Shown piece after piece: positions 32,600 through 41,323 of a DNA stretch of 64,000 bases (positions are counted from its first letter, which is position 1; each line of letters starts with the position of its first letter). Under the pieces are notes generated by a model. It was not told where the DNA came from and searched no databases. It saw only the letters and a list, made by a program, of their open reading frames with translations. The position numbers and the translations under genes were made by a program. Origin of the DNA: Pseudomonadota bacterium (GTDB lineage Bacteria; Pseudomonadota; Gammaproteobacteria; UBA1113); NCBI GenBank assembly GCA_021782495.1, contig JAJXUV010000004.1, forward strand, positions 1-64,000, written 5' to 3'.

Positions 32600-35500
32600 C
32601 TACTCTGATACACGAGACAAAGTTGGGCTAGATATTAGCCTAGCGTTCGGCTGAGAAGTATCTAATGCTTTGAAAAAGCCATTCATACACCCCGCTACTT
32701 TTTGTTCTGGAGAACGCGTGAGAACATCTCCTAACATACCTGCACTCAAAGCGCCCGCTGCTAAAGCACCCACTCCAATAGCTATGGACGGATGTGTTAC
32801 CGCAAAAGCACTAGCTACGCCCAAGAAACCCAGCAATGGAGGTAAAGAGCATCCCATCGTTAAAAGAACAGTGGCAGCTAGGGTTGCAACAATAGCCGCA
32901 CACACTACACAGCCTATACCAATCAGCACGATACTTGCGAGGGGCATTTTGTTTTTTTGTGCTAAGCGCTGGTAAGTGACTTGTTTAAACTGTCCTGCTG
33001 CCTTTCGTGCTTCTTCTTCATCTCTCGTTGATAACAGAGGCAATACTCTTTTTTGAGTTTCTTCTTCAACCTGCTCCTCTTCTTTTCCTTTGTCTGCATC
33101 TCTCTCACTTTTCAATTTCGTACTTAAACAATAAGTCGCTGTTCTGACTGCATCTGTCACATCGGGATCGGGGCCTGCTTTTTTGGCCGCTTCTATTAAA
33201 GCGTAGCCATTCCTCAAAATAGGATCTTCTTCCACGTGGGATTTAATCGACAAATCAGAAAGAGAATTAGGCGCTAACGTGGCTTCATACGCTTTTAAAG
33301 TTTGTTGATATACATTAAGCCATCGAGCCGCCTCTATTCTTACTAGGCCTGCTTGATTGATGGCTATTCTTTTCGCAGCGTAAATTACACCATCCACTGA
33401 TGTTTGAGCGCCAGCAGTTTCTTCTTCATCTTCGCATTCATCTTCGTCATTTTCAGAATCTGCTTCTTCATCGTTAGTCAATTCCTCTTTAGAGTCCTTC
33501 AATTCAAATTCATTCAATATCACCCGCGAAAAAAATACACTACACTGTGCTTGGTCATCATCAGTCAGTTCATTTTCTGACACAATCCGCATACTGCTTG
33601 GCCCAAAAGATTCACTTCCTCTTTTATGAGCTTCACCAACTTTAATTTGAATAATTTGGTTGTAAACAGGGTTGCCACAATATTTTTCTCTGTATAACGC
33701 CAATAGATTTAATAGTTTCGGGCGATTATTTATGAATTCCTGCGCCATATCTAGAATAACTTTATACTCATCTGGAAATTCGCTGGATTTAAACTGATCA
33801 ATAGCCGTCATTAAAGTTTTAAGATACCATAAAACCTCACGATATTCAGGAGAATTTAGCAATATACGGTTAGTGGTCCCATTCTGAATCATCGCACACA
33901 AAACTGCTTGGTCCTTAGCATCCCATTTTTGTTTATCGAGAAAATGAGTAAATATTTGAATCCAAACCGCGGGAGCAGGAGGAGATTTAAGGGTGTTCTT
34001 AACTTTTACTTTTCCTTCCGCATAGCGGTTCACCAATCGAAAAGCTTTTTGAGGTTTATTACAATCTTCTAATGCCTCTAAAAAATCTTGCATCTCGGTC
34101 GGTTTATGTACTTTATCGCCGGCTCTTTTAGTATCTGCAACGGATGTAACCAGTGCCCTTACATGATCCTGGAGTCGCTCAGGAATCGACTTAAAAGACT
34201 TGGAACGGATCCCATATTTATTATCAGGACCGTTGATGATAGCAAAATGCCCTGATTCAGCTAATTCTCGAGCAATTTCTATTTCAAGGTGGGCAGAAGG
34301 ATTGTTAGTGATATGTTTAAGAATAGCCTCCAGCACTATCATGAAGGACAATATTTCAGTTCTATTTTGTCCGCTCGCACAACTAAAGACCCAATCAATT
34401 TTTTGATCTTCGGTTATATGTTCTAAAGCATCGTATTTATGCAGTAAAATAGCAAAGCGTGTCAGAAAACGGTATAAAAATAAATCTTTATCGCCATCCC
34501 ATTTTTTTTGAAGAATATTTTGTGCATTCCATTCTTCTAAATCCATAAACTCATCGAGTGTTTCAGCAAATAATTGCTCGAATTGTTTGAATTCTTCACT
34601 GTCTTTATCTTGATAGTCTTCTGTATTTTTGCGAATTTTACCTAAGGCTATAGCAAAACCTTCTAAATCCAAGGATTCAATAAGCCTTGCGGCATTCAAA
34701 CAGACATTAGTATGGTGAAAATCAATAACGTCCGCCTCTTCACTGGTTGCCTTAGCAACTCCGGCAATAGCACTGTCAATGAATTCTTCTTTATTTTCCG
34801 GAACACCGCGAATTCGTTTAAAAAAATTCTCCGTATCCCGTAGCGCCGTACTGAATGTATCGGTGAGCCATTGACTGACTAAAGTAGTATAGACAAAAGT
34901 TCTTTTTGAACTATCACTCTGTTCTTCAGCATTATCACTGCGCATGGCAGCATAGCTTAATTTGGTTAAACGTATATTTTCTTTTTTGCTGAGGTGTTGA
35001 TATTCTCTACCCATGGGTAAGGTCGCAGAATGGTAATAGTGAACCAATTCTTCATTTTCATGCAACACAGAAGTACGGTAGGCATTTTTTACGCCGGGAA
35101 TTATACCTCGTAAAGCCGGAGGTAATTGATAGTCTTTTCCCTCTGCAATTTTTTCAGCATAATAATCGCATATCTTTTTTGTGCTTGCATCAAGTGCCTT
35201 ATACCATTCTTTTCCTTCTCTATTTTTATATTCCTCACGAATTTCAGACGTTAACCCACAATACGGTTCACTTCTGATAGTATATTCTTTATGATTACAC
35301 CGAACGATAGTTTCAATAGTATAAGGTTTTTTATCCATTGAAACCCAAGCATTGGCATAATTAAAAAATTTCTGAAGTTTTTTCTCTTTTTCTTTAGAGT
35401 CAATAAGGGCTTCATCAACAGGGGTTTCATCAACAGGGGTTTCATCAACAGGGGTTTCATCAACAGGGGTTTCATCAACACGAGCTGCAACTTGTTGTAG

Positions 35501-36067
35501 TTCTGCTGGGAGCTCAACAGCATCTTTTAAAGCATCAAAGATTTCAGCACTAAATCTCTTAAAGTTGGCTTGGGAAGTTGCTTCATCTTCCCATAATCCA
35601 GGATGATCTATCATTTCACTTAATAGAACATTTAACTTAGCCAAAGCTAAAATACGTATTTCATCTCTTTTCCCATCTATTTCTTCTAAATCTTTTTTGC
35701 CAAAAATTTCTAAAAGCGTTATTGCCGTTTGCAGGTAAGTTGAAGTTCGTTGTTGGTAAGCTGCAGTCCAATTTATAGAACCTGCTCTCTTACGCGCATC
35801 TCGCTTAATACGAATAACGTGGCCAGCTTCGTCTATTTCGTTTGTTACAGTAATTCCGGCATTTTGCTGCATTTCCGCATCAGCTTCATTGATCTTGTTT
35901 TGAATACGCGGACGCAGTTGTGCAATGAACTCATCAAAAAATTTTTGTCTGTCTACTTCTTGAGAAAATGGGCTATCAATGCTATTTGGTCCTTCTATAA
36001 CAACAACCTCATCTGAAGTGCTAAAATTTCCTAAGACACCATTTACACGGCTTTCTGTATCAGCCAT
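32600..36067 (-). CDS. Candidate phosphoinositide phosphatase effector (CX5RT motif, two C-terminal membrane segments)
   Basis: 1155 residues. At Cys563 the sequence is VFSCASGQNRTEIL, i.e. C-A-S-G-Q-N-R-T, a CX5R phosphatase loop like the CKSGKDRTG loop of SopB/IpgD and Legionella SidF. Two hydrophobic segments lie near the C-terminus (about 1041-1070 and 1078-1115). SidF also has paired C-terminal membrane helices that anchor it on the pathogen vacuole. Other features: five tandem VDETP-type units (about 196-222) encoded by a 15-base repeat, and an acidic stretch near 857-885. A consensus promoter and GAGGG ribosome site precede the ATG. The first 500 residues resemble nothing I know. The function is a motif-based inference. 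Confidence 0.6.
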   Translation of the reverse strand: MADTESRVNGVLGNFSTSDEVVVIEGPNSIDSPFSQEVDRQKFFDEFIAQLRPRIQNKINEADAEMQQNAGITVTNEIDEAGHVIRIKRDARKRAGSINWTAAYQQRTSTYLQTAITLLEIFGKKDLEEIDGKRDEIRILALAKLNVLLSEMIDHPGLWEDEATSQANFKRFSAEIFDALKDAVELPAELQQVAARVDETPVDETPVDETPVDETPVDEALIDSKEKEKKLQKFFNYANAWVSMDKKPYTIETIVRCNHKEYTIRSEPYCGLTSEIREEYKNREGKEWYKALDASTKKICDYYAEKIAEGKDYQLPPALRGIIPGVKNAYRTSVLHENEELVHYYHSATLPMGREYQHLSKKENIRLTKLSYAAMRSDNAEEQSDSSKRTFVYTTLVSQWLTDTFSTALRDTENFFKRIRGVPENKEEFIDSAIAGVAKATSEEADVIDFHHTNVCLNAARLIESLDLEGFAIALGKIRKNTEDYQDKDSEEFKQFEQLFAETLDEFMDLEEWNAQNILQKKWDGDKDLFLYRFLTRFAILLHKYDALEHITEDQKIDWVFSCASGQNRTEILSFMIVLEAILKHITNNPSAHLEIEIARELAESGHFAIINGPDNKYGIRSKSFKSIPERLQDHVRALVTSVADTKRAGDKVHKPTEMQDFLEALEDCNKPQKAFRLVNRYAEGKVKVKNTLKSPPAPAVWIQIFTHFLDKQKWDAKDQAVLCAMIQNGTTNRILLNSPEYREVLWYLKTLMTAIDQFKSSEFPDEYKVILDMAQEFINNRPKLLNLLALYREKYCGNPVYNQIIQIKVGEAHKRGSESFGPSSMRIVSENELTDDDQAQCSVFFSRVILNEFELKDSKEELTNDEEADSENDEDECEDEEETAGAQTSVDGVIYAAKRIAINQAGLVRIEAARWLNVYQQTLKAYEATLAPNSLSDLSIKSHVEEDPILRNGYALIEAAKKAGPDPDVTDAVRTATYCLSTKLKSERDADKGKEEEQVEEETQKRVLPLLSTRDEEEARKAAGQFKQVTYQRLAQKNKMPLASIVLIGIGCVVCAAIVATLAATVLLTMGCSLPPLLGFLGVASAFAVTHPSIAIGVGALAAGALSAGMLGDVLTRSPEQKVAGCMNGFFKALDTSQPNARLISSPTLSRVSE
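35404..35477. repeat. 15-bp tandem repeat inside the phosphatase candidate
   Basis: The unit TTCATCAACAGGGGT is repeated about four times without visible change, with a diverged end unit. It encodes VDETP on the minus strand. In-frame and likely variable in copy number. Confidence 0.85.
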
Positions 36068-36148
36068 AATTTTACCCTCGCTGTCGTTCTTTCGACATCT
36101 ATAAAATTCGTTAGAATTCAGTCAGTTATACAATAATCCAGTCGGCCA

Positions 36149-36177
36149 ATTATACAATATTTATAAAATCTTGTCAA
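36149..36177 (-). promoter_or_regulatory. Consensus sigma70 promoter of the phosphatase candidate
   Basis: On the minus strand TTGACA (36177-36172), exactly 17 bases, TATAAT (36154-36149), about 80 bases before the ATG. Perfect match to both consensus boxes. Confidence 0.75.
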
Positions 36178-36359
36178 TAAATACGAGCTTATTTTGCACA
36201 AAAAATACTCGGATATTAATAAAATACCGATAATTCAAATAAATAAATAAAGGTGTTTCCGCATTTATTTATTATGACATTCTAAATTCTATCATCTAAA
36301 GGTTAAGGAAATATTAGCAGAAAGCACCCTATCCCCGATGGATTTAAGCTTTTGAAATA

Positions 36360-36581
36360 ATGCATAATGGCACTGCGCAAAAAGTTTTTATGGTGCTGGG
36401 CTCTCAGGGCAGTGAATCCATTTCCATATCCCTTCTTTTAGACGGCAAAAAATTAAAGACTTTGGTCGTCAATCGACACGCTTTGTATGAATTGCTGGAT
36501 CGCCATACTGCAGGGAATTGGATATTGGAAATACAGGTAAATCAGCCGGGATTAGAAGCCTATACTTTTACTTTTGCTTAG
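36360..36581 (+). pseudogene. Remnant of the C-terminal domain of a DipZ-like redox protein
   Basis: A 73-codon frame: KVFMVLGSQGSESISISLLL, then LVVNRHALYELLD and GLEAYTFTFA-stop. Strand pattern and the ending (xVxxYxFTF) match the lectin-like C-terminal domain found after the thioredoxin part of DipZ-type proteins. No ribosome site, and the frame upstream is closed by stops while neighbouring frames hold scraps. Probably the tail of a deleted gene. An independent small protein is the alternative. Confidence 0.4.
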
Positions 36582-36657
36582 ATTGCACGCTTCCTGACGG
36601 TCGCGGCTCGGTTAAAAAATATGGTAGAATTTCAAGTATTTTAAATGAGAACCATCC

Positions 36658-38304
36658 ATGTATAATAATACTCCACGCACCATGATTGTCACCACAGCAC
36701 TGCCTTATGCCAATGGAAATATCCATTTAGGTTATATTTTGGAAGCCATCGAAGCCGATATTTGGGTCAATTTTCAAAAAATGCGCGGACATACCTGTTA
36801 TTTTATCGCTGGAAGCGATGCCCACGGCACGCCCATTATGATCCAGGCTGAAAAACAAGGCTTAAGTCCGGAGGCTTTTATTGAACAAATGAGCCGTGAA
36901 CAATTAGCCGACATCGAGCAATTCGGTATTCGCTTTGATAACTTTTACACCACACATTCGCCGGAAAATGAAGCCTTGGTAAGTGAAATTTACCGAAATC
37001 TGAAAGATTCAGGGGCCATTATACATAAAACCATCTATCAAGCTTACGATCCCCTCAAAAAAATGTTTCTACCCGATCGCTATCTCAAAGGCACTTGTCC
37101 CCGCTGCAAAACGCCCGAGCAATACGGCGACAATTGTGAAGCCTGCGGTGCAACTTACAGCGCTTCCGAATTAATCGATCCCAAATCAGTTTTATCGGAT
37201 GTCAGCCCTGAAACCCGCGCCACAGAACATTTGTTTTTTGATTTGCCCCAATATGCGGATAAATTAAAGCAATGGTTGAGCGGCCCCCACGTAGCCAAAG
37301 AAATTCAAAACAAAATGCAAGAATGGTTCGAAGCAGGCCTTCAAGCCTGGGACATCAGTCGCGATGCGCCTTATTTTGGCTTCAAAATTCCCGGTGAAGA
37401 AGACAAGTATTTTTACGTTTGGCTGGATGCCCCAGTAGGTTATATGGCAAGTTTTCAGCATTTTTGCCAAAACCATCCCGAATTGCATTTTGCGGATTTT
37501 TGGAAAAAAGGATCAGAAACCGAGTTATACCATTTTATTGGCAAAGACATTGTGTATTTTCACACGCTATTTTGGCCAGCCGTATTGATGGCGAGTCAAC
37601 ACCGATTGCCTACGCAAGTGTTTGTGCATGGCTTTGTGACGGTAAACGGAGAAAAAATGTCGAAATCCCGCGGCACCTTTATTACCGCCAAAGATTATTT
37701 GGCCAAATTGGATCCCGAATATTTGCGCTATTATTTTGCTGCCAAATTAAATGGCGCTATCGAAGATATTGATTTAAATTTCGAAGATTTTATGCAACGC
37801 GTCAATGCCGATTTGGTCGGAAAAATCATCAACATTGCTGCGCGCACGGCGAGTTTTATCCATAAATTTTTTGACAATCAATTGGCGGCCACCTTAAATA
37901 ATCCGGCTTTGCTGGCTGAATTTATGGGCAAAGAAACGGAAATCGCTGAGCAATATGAAAAGCGCGATTATGCGCGTGCCATTCGAGAAATCACTGCGCT
38001 GGCCGATAAAGCCAATGAATGGATTGCTGTTGAAAAACCTTGGCAAATCGCCAAAGAACAAGGAGGCGTATTGCTGTTACAAGAAATAGCCTCAACCGCC
38101 TTAAATTTGTTTAGAATTTTAATCGTTTATTTAAAACCGATTTTGCCGCGACTCGCTGTGTCGGTGGAAAATTTTCTAGAAATTCCACCCTTAAAATGGC
38201 AAGACATTGAAACGCCTTTATTGAAACATCAGATCAAAACTTTTAGCCCTTTGATGACACGCATAGAAAGCACGCAAATTGCAGAGTGGATACAGAATGC
38301 CTAA
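36658..38304 (+). CDS. metG: Methionyl-tRNA synthetase
   Basis: Class I synthetase, 548 residues. HIGH motif in [14 protein letters not shown], zinc knuckle CPRC...CEAC (from about residue 146), KMSKS in [12 protein letters not shown]. The anticodon-binding helical domain follows. It lacks the C-terminal EMAP-like dimerisation domain of the 677-residue E. coli enzyme, as in many shorter MetRS. It charges tRNA-Met for initiation and elongation. The ribosome site is weak. The stop codon overlaps the next start, forming a metG-rnfB-nth operon. Confidence 0.96.
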   Translation: MYNNTPRTMIVTTALPYANGNIHLGYILEAIEADIWVNFQKMRGHTCYFIAGSDAHGTPIMIQAEKQGLSPEAFIEQMSREQLADIEQFGIRFDNFYTTHSPENEALVSEIYRNLKDSGAIIHKTIYQAYDPLKKMFLPDRYLKGTCPRCKTPEQYGDNCEACGATYSASELIDPKSVLSDVSPETRATEHLFFDLPQYADKLKQWLSGPHVAKEIQNKMQEWFEAGLQAWDISRDAPYFGFKIPGEEDKYFYVWLDAPVGYMASFQHFCQNHPELHFADFWKKGSETELYHFIGKDIVYFHTLFWPAVLMASQHRLPTQVFVHGFVTVNGEKMSKSRGTFITAKDYLAKLDPEYLRYYFAAKLNGAIEDIDLNFEDFMQRVNADLVGKIINIAARTASFIHKFFDNQLAATLNNPALLAEFMGKETEIAEQYEKRDYARAIREITALADKANEWIAVEKPWQIAKEQGGVLLLQEIASTALNLFRILIVYLKPILPRLAVSVENFLEIPPLKWQDIETPLLKHQIKTFSPLMTRIESTQIAEWIQNA

Positions 38305-38872
38305 GGTCGAAGAAATAGACGCGTTATTGCCACAAACCCAATGTCAGGAATGTGGTTATGCTGCTTGTCTACCTTACGCCGAAGCGATTGCGCGTGGCGA
38401 AGCGGATATTTCCGAATGTGCTCCGGGCGGAATTCCAACTTTAGAAGCTTTAGCAACCTTAATGCATGTCGATGCAAAACCGTATCAAGAAAAAGTATTA
38501 GCTCGTTACAGAGCACCGAGTGTAGCCGTTGTTGATGAAAGTCTTTGTATCGGTTGCTTGAAATGCATTCAAGCTTGTCCCGTCGATGCCATTATCGGTG
38601 GCGCGAAAATGATGCACACGGTGTTAGCAGACTATTGTACAGGTTGCGAATTGTGCTTAATGCCCTGCCCTACGGATTGCATTCGCATGGAAGCACGAAA
38701 TGACATTGATAAAATCATCACACCCGGAGAATCGCGTCAACGCTATCAAGCTAAAACAAGACGAATGCAATCGAAAAAGAAAACCTCAGACAATAAAATC
38801 GCCGATTCACAACAAGCGCAAAAAGATTATATTGAGGCTGCGCGTTTGCGCGTTTCTAAAAAAAGGAAGTAA
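38297..38872 (+). CDS. rnfB: RnfB-like iron-sulfur protein
   Basis: 191 residues from ATG 38297, overlapping the end of metG by 8 bases. A 4Fe-4S domain near the N-terminus ([20 protein letters not shown] then C in SECAPGG) is followed by two ferredoxin clusters ([12 protein letters not shown] and [12 protein letters not shown]). RnfB normally starts with a membrane helix, which is missing here. No other rnf subunit is nearby. This soluble RnfB-like form next to nth occurs in several gammaproteobacteria. It may supply electrons or clusters to Nth, which is itself a 4Fe-4S enzyme (inference). The tail is highly basic. Confidence 0.88.
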   Translation: MPKVEEIDALLPQTQCQECGYAACLPYAEAIARGEADISECAPGGIPTLEALATLMHVDAKPYQEKVLARYRAPSVAVVDESLCIGCLKCIQACPVDAIIGGAKMMHTVLADYCTGCELCLMPCPTDCIRMEARNDIDKIITPGESRQRYQAKTRRMQSKKKTSDNKIADSQQAQKDYIEAARLRVSKKRK

Positions 38873-38873
38873 A

Positions 38874-39521
38874 ATGAATGGCACACAAATAAAAACCCTC
38901 TTTGAACGCTTTGCCAAAGCGAATCCAAAACCCACCACCGAATTGCATTACCATACGCACTTTGAACTATTAATCTCTGTGATGTTGTCGGCCCAAGCAA
39001 CCGACGTCAGCGTTAATAAAGCCACGGCCATTTTATATCCGATCGCCAATACACCCACTGCAATTTTAGCCTTGGGTGAAGAAGGCTTAATACCTTATAT
39101 CAAAAGCATTGGCTTATATAAAACCAAAGCAAAAAATATTTTGAAAACCTGCGCGCTCTTATTAGAATTACACCATGGGCAAGTACCCAATACTCGAGAA
39201 GCTTTGGAAGCGCTACCCGGTGTTGGTCGCAAAACGGCGAATGTCATTTTAAATACGGCTTTTGGCGAAGCGACCATGGCGGTTGATACGCACATTTTCA
39301 GAGTCGCGAATCGCATCGGTTTATCGAAAGGCAAAACGCCTTTAGCTGTAGAAAAAGATTTATTGGCTGTAGTTCCCAAACAATATCAACACGATGCGCA
39401 CCATTGGTTGATTTTGCATGGCCGTTATGTTTGCACTGCGCGTAAACCGCATTGTCGAGAGTGCATTATACGAGATCTGTGTCAGTGTGAAGATAAAGAA
39501 GATATTGTCATCTCTGCTTAG
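38874..39521 (+). CDS. nth: Endonuclease III
   Basis: 215 residues from ATG 38874, one base after the rnfB stop, with AAAAGGAAG as ribosome site; the frame is open further upstream but that part lies inside rnfB. Helix-hairpin-helix LPGVGRKTANVIL with the catalytic Lys, catalytic Asp in AVDTHIFRVANR, and the C-terminal cluster C-x6-C-x2-C-x5-C (CTARKPHCRECIIRDLC). It removes oxidised pyrimidines and nicks the strand in base-excision repair. Length equals the E. coli enzyme (211). Confidence 0.95.
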   Translation: MNGTQIKTLFERFAKANPKPTTELHYHTHFELLISVMLSAQATDVSVNKATAILYPIANTPTAILALGEEGLIPYIKSIGLYKTKAKNILKTCALLLELHHGQVPNTREALEALPGVGRKTANVILNTAFGEATMAVDTHIFRVANRIGLSKGKTPLAVEKDLLAVVPKQYQHDAHHWLILHGRYVCTARKPHCRECIIRDLCQCEDKEDIVISA

Positions 39522-39547
39522 TTAACAATCCTGTTATCTGGCTTTTA

Positions 39548-39612
39548 TCATCCCTGCGAAAGCAGAGATCCAGGGTTTAAAACTAGATCCCTGTTTTGGC
39601 AGGGATGACAGA
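39548..39612. repeat. Palindromic extragenic repeat pair
   Basis: Two related units: ATCCCTGCGAAAGCAGAGAT and the hairpin ATCCCTG-TTTTGG-CAGGGAT (39587-39606) followed by GACAGAGG. This is the type that encodes VIPAKTGI when read through, common as dispersed repeats in many bacteria. It may also end the nth transcript. Confidence 0.55.
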
Positions 39613-40806
39613 GGAAACAGGATGCATACTCGGCATTAATTTTCTAAGCGTAACAGAGAGTTCGCACCAATGGATGGCGAGCGTCGATTCATTGAGTTGA
39701 ATCGACGGTTCTACTCTGCAAATCACCAAAGCCCAGGGCATGCAATCGTATTCATTCTGAAAGACTTGTAAATGCTTGGCATCAGACAAAGTGGGTTTGT
39801 CTTTGTATTGCACTTCGATGGGAATATGATAGCCCTGGTATTCAATCACATAATCGACTTCAGGACCATTGTGATCTTTCCAATAATACAATTTTGCAAC
39901 CGGCGCAATCGCGCGCAGCAATTTCAACAATTCCAAACCAATCCATTGCTTGAACAAATCATTGTAATATTTTTCTGGAATAAAAGCCGCTTCGCTTGCT
40001 GCCACACGGCGCACACCCATGTCAAATAATAAATACTTAGGCGTTTTGCTTAAACGTCGGTTTAAATGCGTATACGTAATGGGATCAACCCGTTCCACCA
40101 TCAAAGTGTCTTCACAAATTTGATAATATTCATTGACTGTGGGCCTCGCGATCCCCACTTCTTCGGAGAGCAAACTGATATTCGCGATTTCGCCAGAGCG
40201 TTGCGCGGCGTGTTTTAAAAATCGGGCAAAATGCACGGTGTTTCGAATCAAGGATTCTGCACGTATATCCATTAAATAGCTTTCGATATACTCTTTTAAC
40301 CACGTTTCACTCAGCGCTTTATCGGATTGCGCGATCACTGAGGGTAAACTGCCATACAATAACAAATCTTGTAGTTCTACCCCCTCATCCGCCAACTCGT
40401 CCAAACTCAAAGCTTCCATTCTAAGTTCAAGAATGGTAGAAGGAATACTCAACTTTCGCAGGGAAGAAGTGCATAGAATGAAAATGGCCAATTTATGGAC
40501 GATGGCATATTGGATTTGCTTTAAAAGCGCTGGTACTTTATACAATTCATCGATGCGAACCAAAACGGGCGCATAACCTCTTTTCAAAGATCGACAATAT
40601 TTGATATCTTCAATCAAAGAATCTGGGTTTTGTTCAAAATTTAGTCTAATCGAAGCATCTAGCAAATCATAACTTAAATCGGTGCTGAGGTATAAGTCCA
40701 ACAAATGCGTTTTACCGCTTTGCCTGGGACCAAGCAACAGAATGGTCTTGCCTTCAGACAAAACACGTAAAAGAGGATGGCCAAGCAAGCGGTTTATCAG
40801 TTTCAT
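39583..40806 (-). CDS. AAA-type ATPase of the DUF4143 family
   Basis: 407 residues. Walker A GPRQSGKTH at about residue 26, an acidic Walker B-like position (VLVRIDELYKV, with Glu two residues after Asp weakly placed), then the DUF4143 C-terminal domain with its winged helix (LLSEEVGIARPTVNEYY) and a PD-(D/E)XK-like nuclease fold (YYWKDHNGPEVDYVIEYQG, IPIEVQYKD). Such proteins are widespread and of unknown role. The last residues SSVIPAKTGI come from the palindromic repeat, so the C-terminus has been extended by repeat insertion. It starts 42 bases after a tRNA gene. Confidence 0.82.
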   Translation of the reverse strand: MKLINRLLGHPLLRVLSEGKTILLLGPRQSGKTHLLDLYLSTDLSYDLLDASIRLNFEQNPDSLIEDIKYCRSLKRGYAPVLVRIDELYKVPALLKQIQYAIVHKLAIFILCTSSLRKLSIPSTILELRMEALSLDELADEGVELQDLLLYGSLPSVIAQSDKALSETWLKEYIESYLMDIRAESLIRNTVHFARFLKHAAQRSGEIANISLLSEEVGIARPTVNEYYQICEDTLMVERVDPITYTHLNRRLSKTPKYLLFDMGVRRVAASEAAFIPEKYYNDLFKQWIGLELLKLLRAIAPVAKLYYWKDHNGPEVDYVIEYQGYHIPIEVQYKDKPTLSDAKHLQVFQNEYDCMPWALVICRVEPSIQLNESTLAIHWCELSVTLRKLMPSMHPVSSVIPAKTGI

Positions 40807-40848
40807 GGATACCAGTGTAATACAAGATCAGAAAAGCAACAAGTGTTT

Positions 40849-40924
40849 TGGCGTCCCCAAGGGGATTCGAACCCCTGTTCTTGCCGTGAGAGGGCAACGT
40901 CCTGGGCCTCTAGACGATGGGGAC
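40849..40924 (-). tRNA. tRNA-Glu (CTC)
   Basis: 76 bases with encoded CCA. Begins GTCCCCATCGTCTAGAGGCC, anticodon stem TTGCC/GGCAA around loop CTCTCAC, giving anticodon CTC; T arm AGGGGTTCGAATCCCCT. Tandem with tRNA-Glu(TTC), 20 bases apart. Confidence 0.93.
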
Positions 40925-40944
40925 ATATAAAAAAAAAAGAGGTA

Positions 40945-41020
40945 TGGCGTCCCCGACGGGAGTCGAACCCGTGTTACTGCCGTGAAAGGGCAATGTCCTA
41001 GGCCTCTAGACGACGGGGAC
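40945..41020 (-). tRNA. tRNA-Glu (TTC)
   Basis: 76 bases with encoded CCA. Begins GTCCCCGTCGTCTAGAGGCC, anticodon loop CTTTCAC giving TTC, T arm ACGGGTTCGACTCCCGT. Supplies the substrate of the glutamyl-tRNA synthetase encoded 2.4 kb away. Confidence 0.95.
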
Positions 41021-41034
41021 AGAATTGGGCCTAT

Positions 41035-41160
41035 TTACAATTCTACTATGCTGGGCGTAATTCGCTGATTTTTTGTGCTCCGCTGCTCATTTATCTCAAT
41101 ATAAACTGCGCTGTGGTGCTCAAAAATCAGCGAATTCCTCCTCAGCCTAGCGAATTGTAA
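41035..41160. repeat. Miniature inverted-repeat element in the tRNA spacer
   Basis: Two arms of about 46 bases (41035-41080 and 41115-41160) face each other: TTACAATTC...AATTCGCTGATTTTTTG and CAAAAATCAGCGAATT...GCGAATTGTAA. The loop is about 34 bases. No coding capacity. It lies between tRNA-Ala and tRNA-Glu, so it is transcribed with them and would fold into a long hairpin. Confidence 0.65.
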
Positions 41161-41183
41161 ACGAGGCCCTTTTTTTCTCTTTC

Positions 41184-41259
<76 letters not shown>

Positions 41260-41272
41260 GAGAAAGAAGCAC

Positions 41273-41301
41273 ATTTTAGAGATATTAGTAGGAAAAGTCA
41301 A
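41273..41301 (-). promoter_or_regulatory. Promoter of the tRNA operon
   Basis: On the minus strand TTGACT (41301-41296), 17 bases, TAAAAT (41278-41273); transcription would start about 7 bases before mature tRNA-Ala. Confidence 0.7.
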
Positions 41302-41323
41302 GCGTTTTAAAGGAATATATAAC

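Noticed and set aside
35251-35523. Minus-strand frame with repeated LLMKP
   Set aside because: It is the 15-base VDETP repeat read in another frame inside the phosphatase candidate.
38700-38873. Longer nth start upstream of 38874
   Set aside because: The upstream codons lie inside rnfB; ATG 38874 has a good ribosome site and gives the standard protein length.
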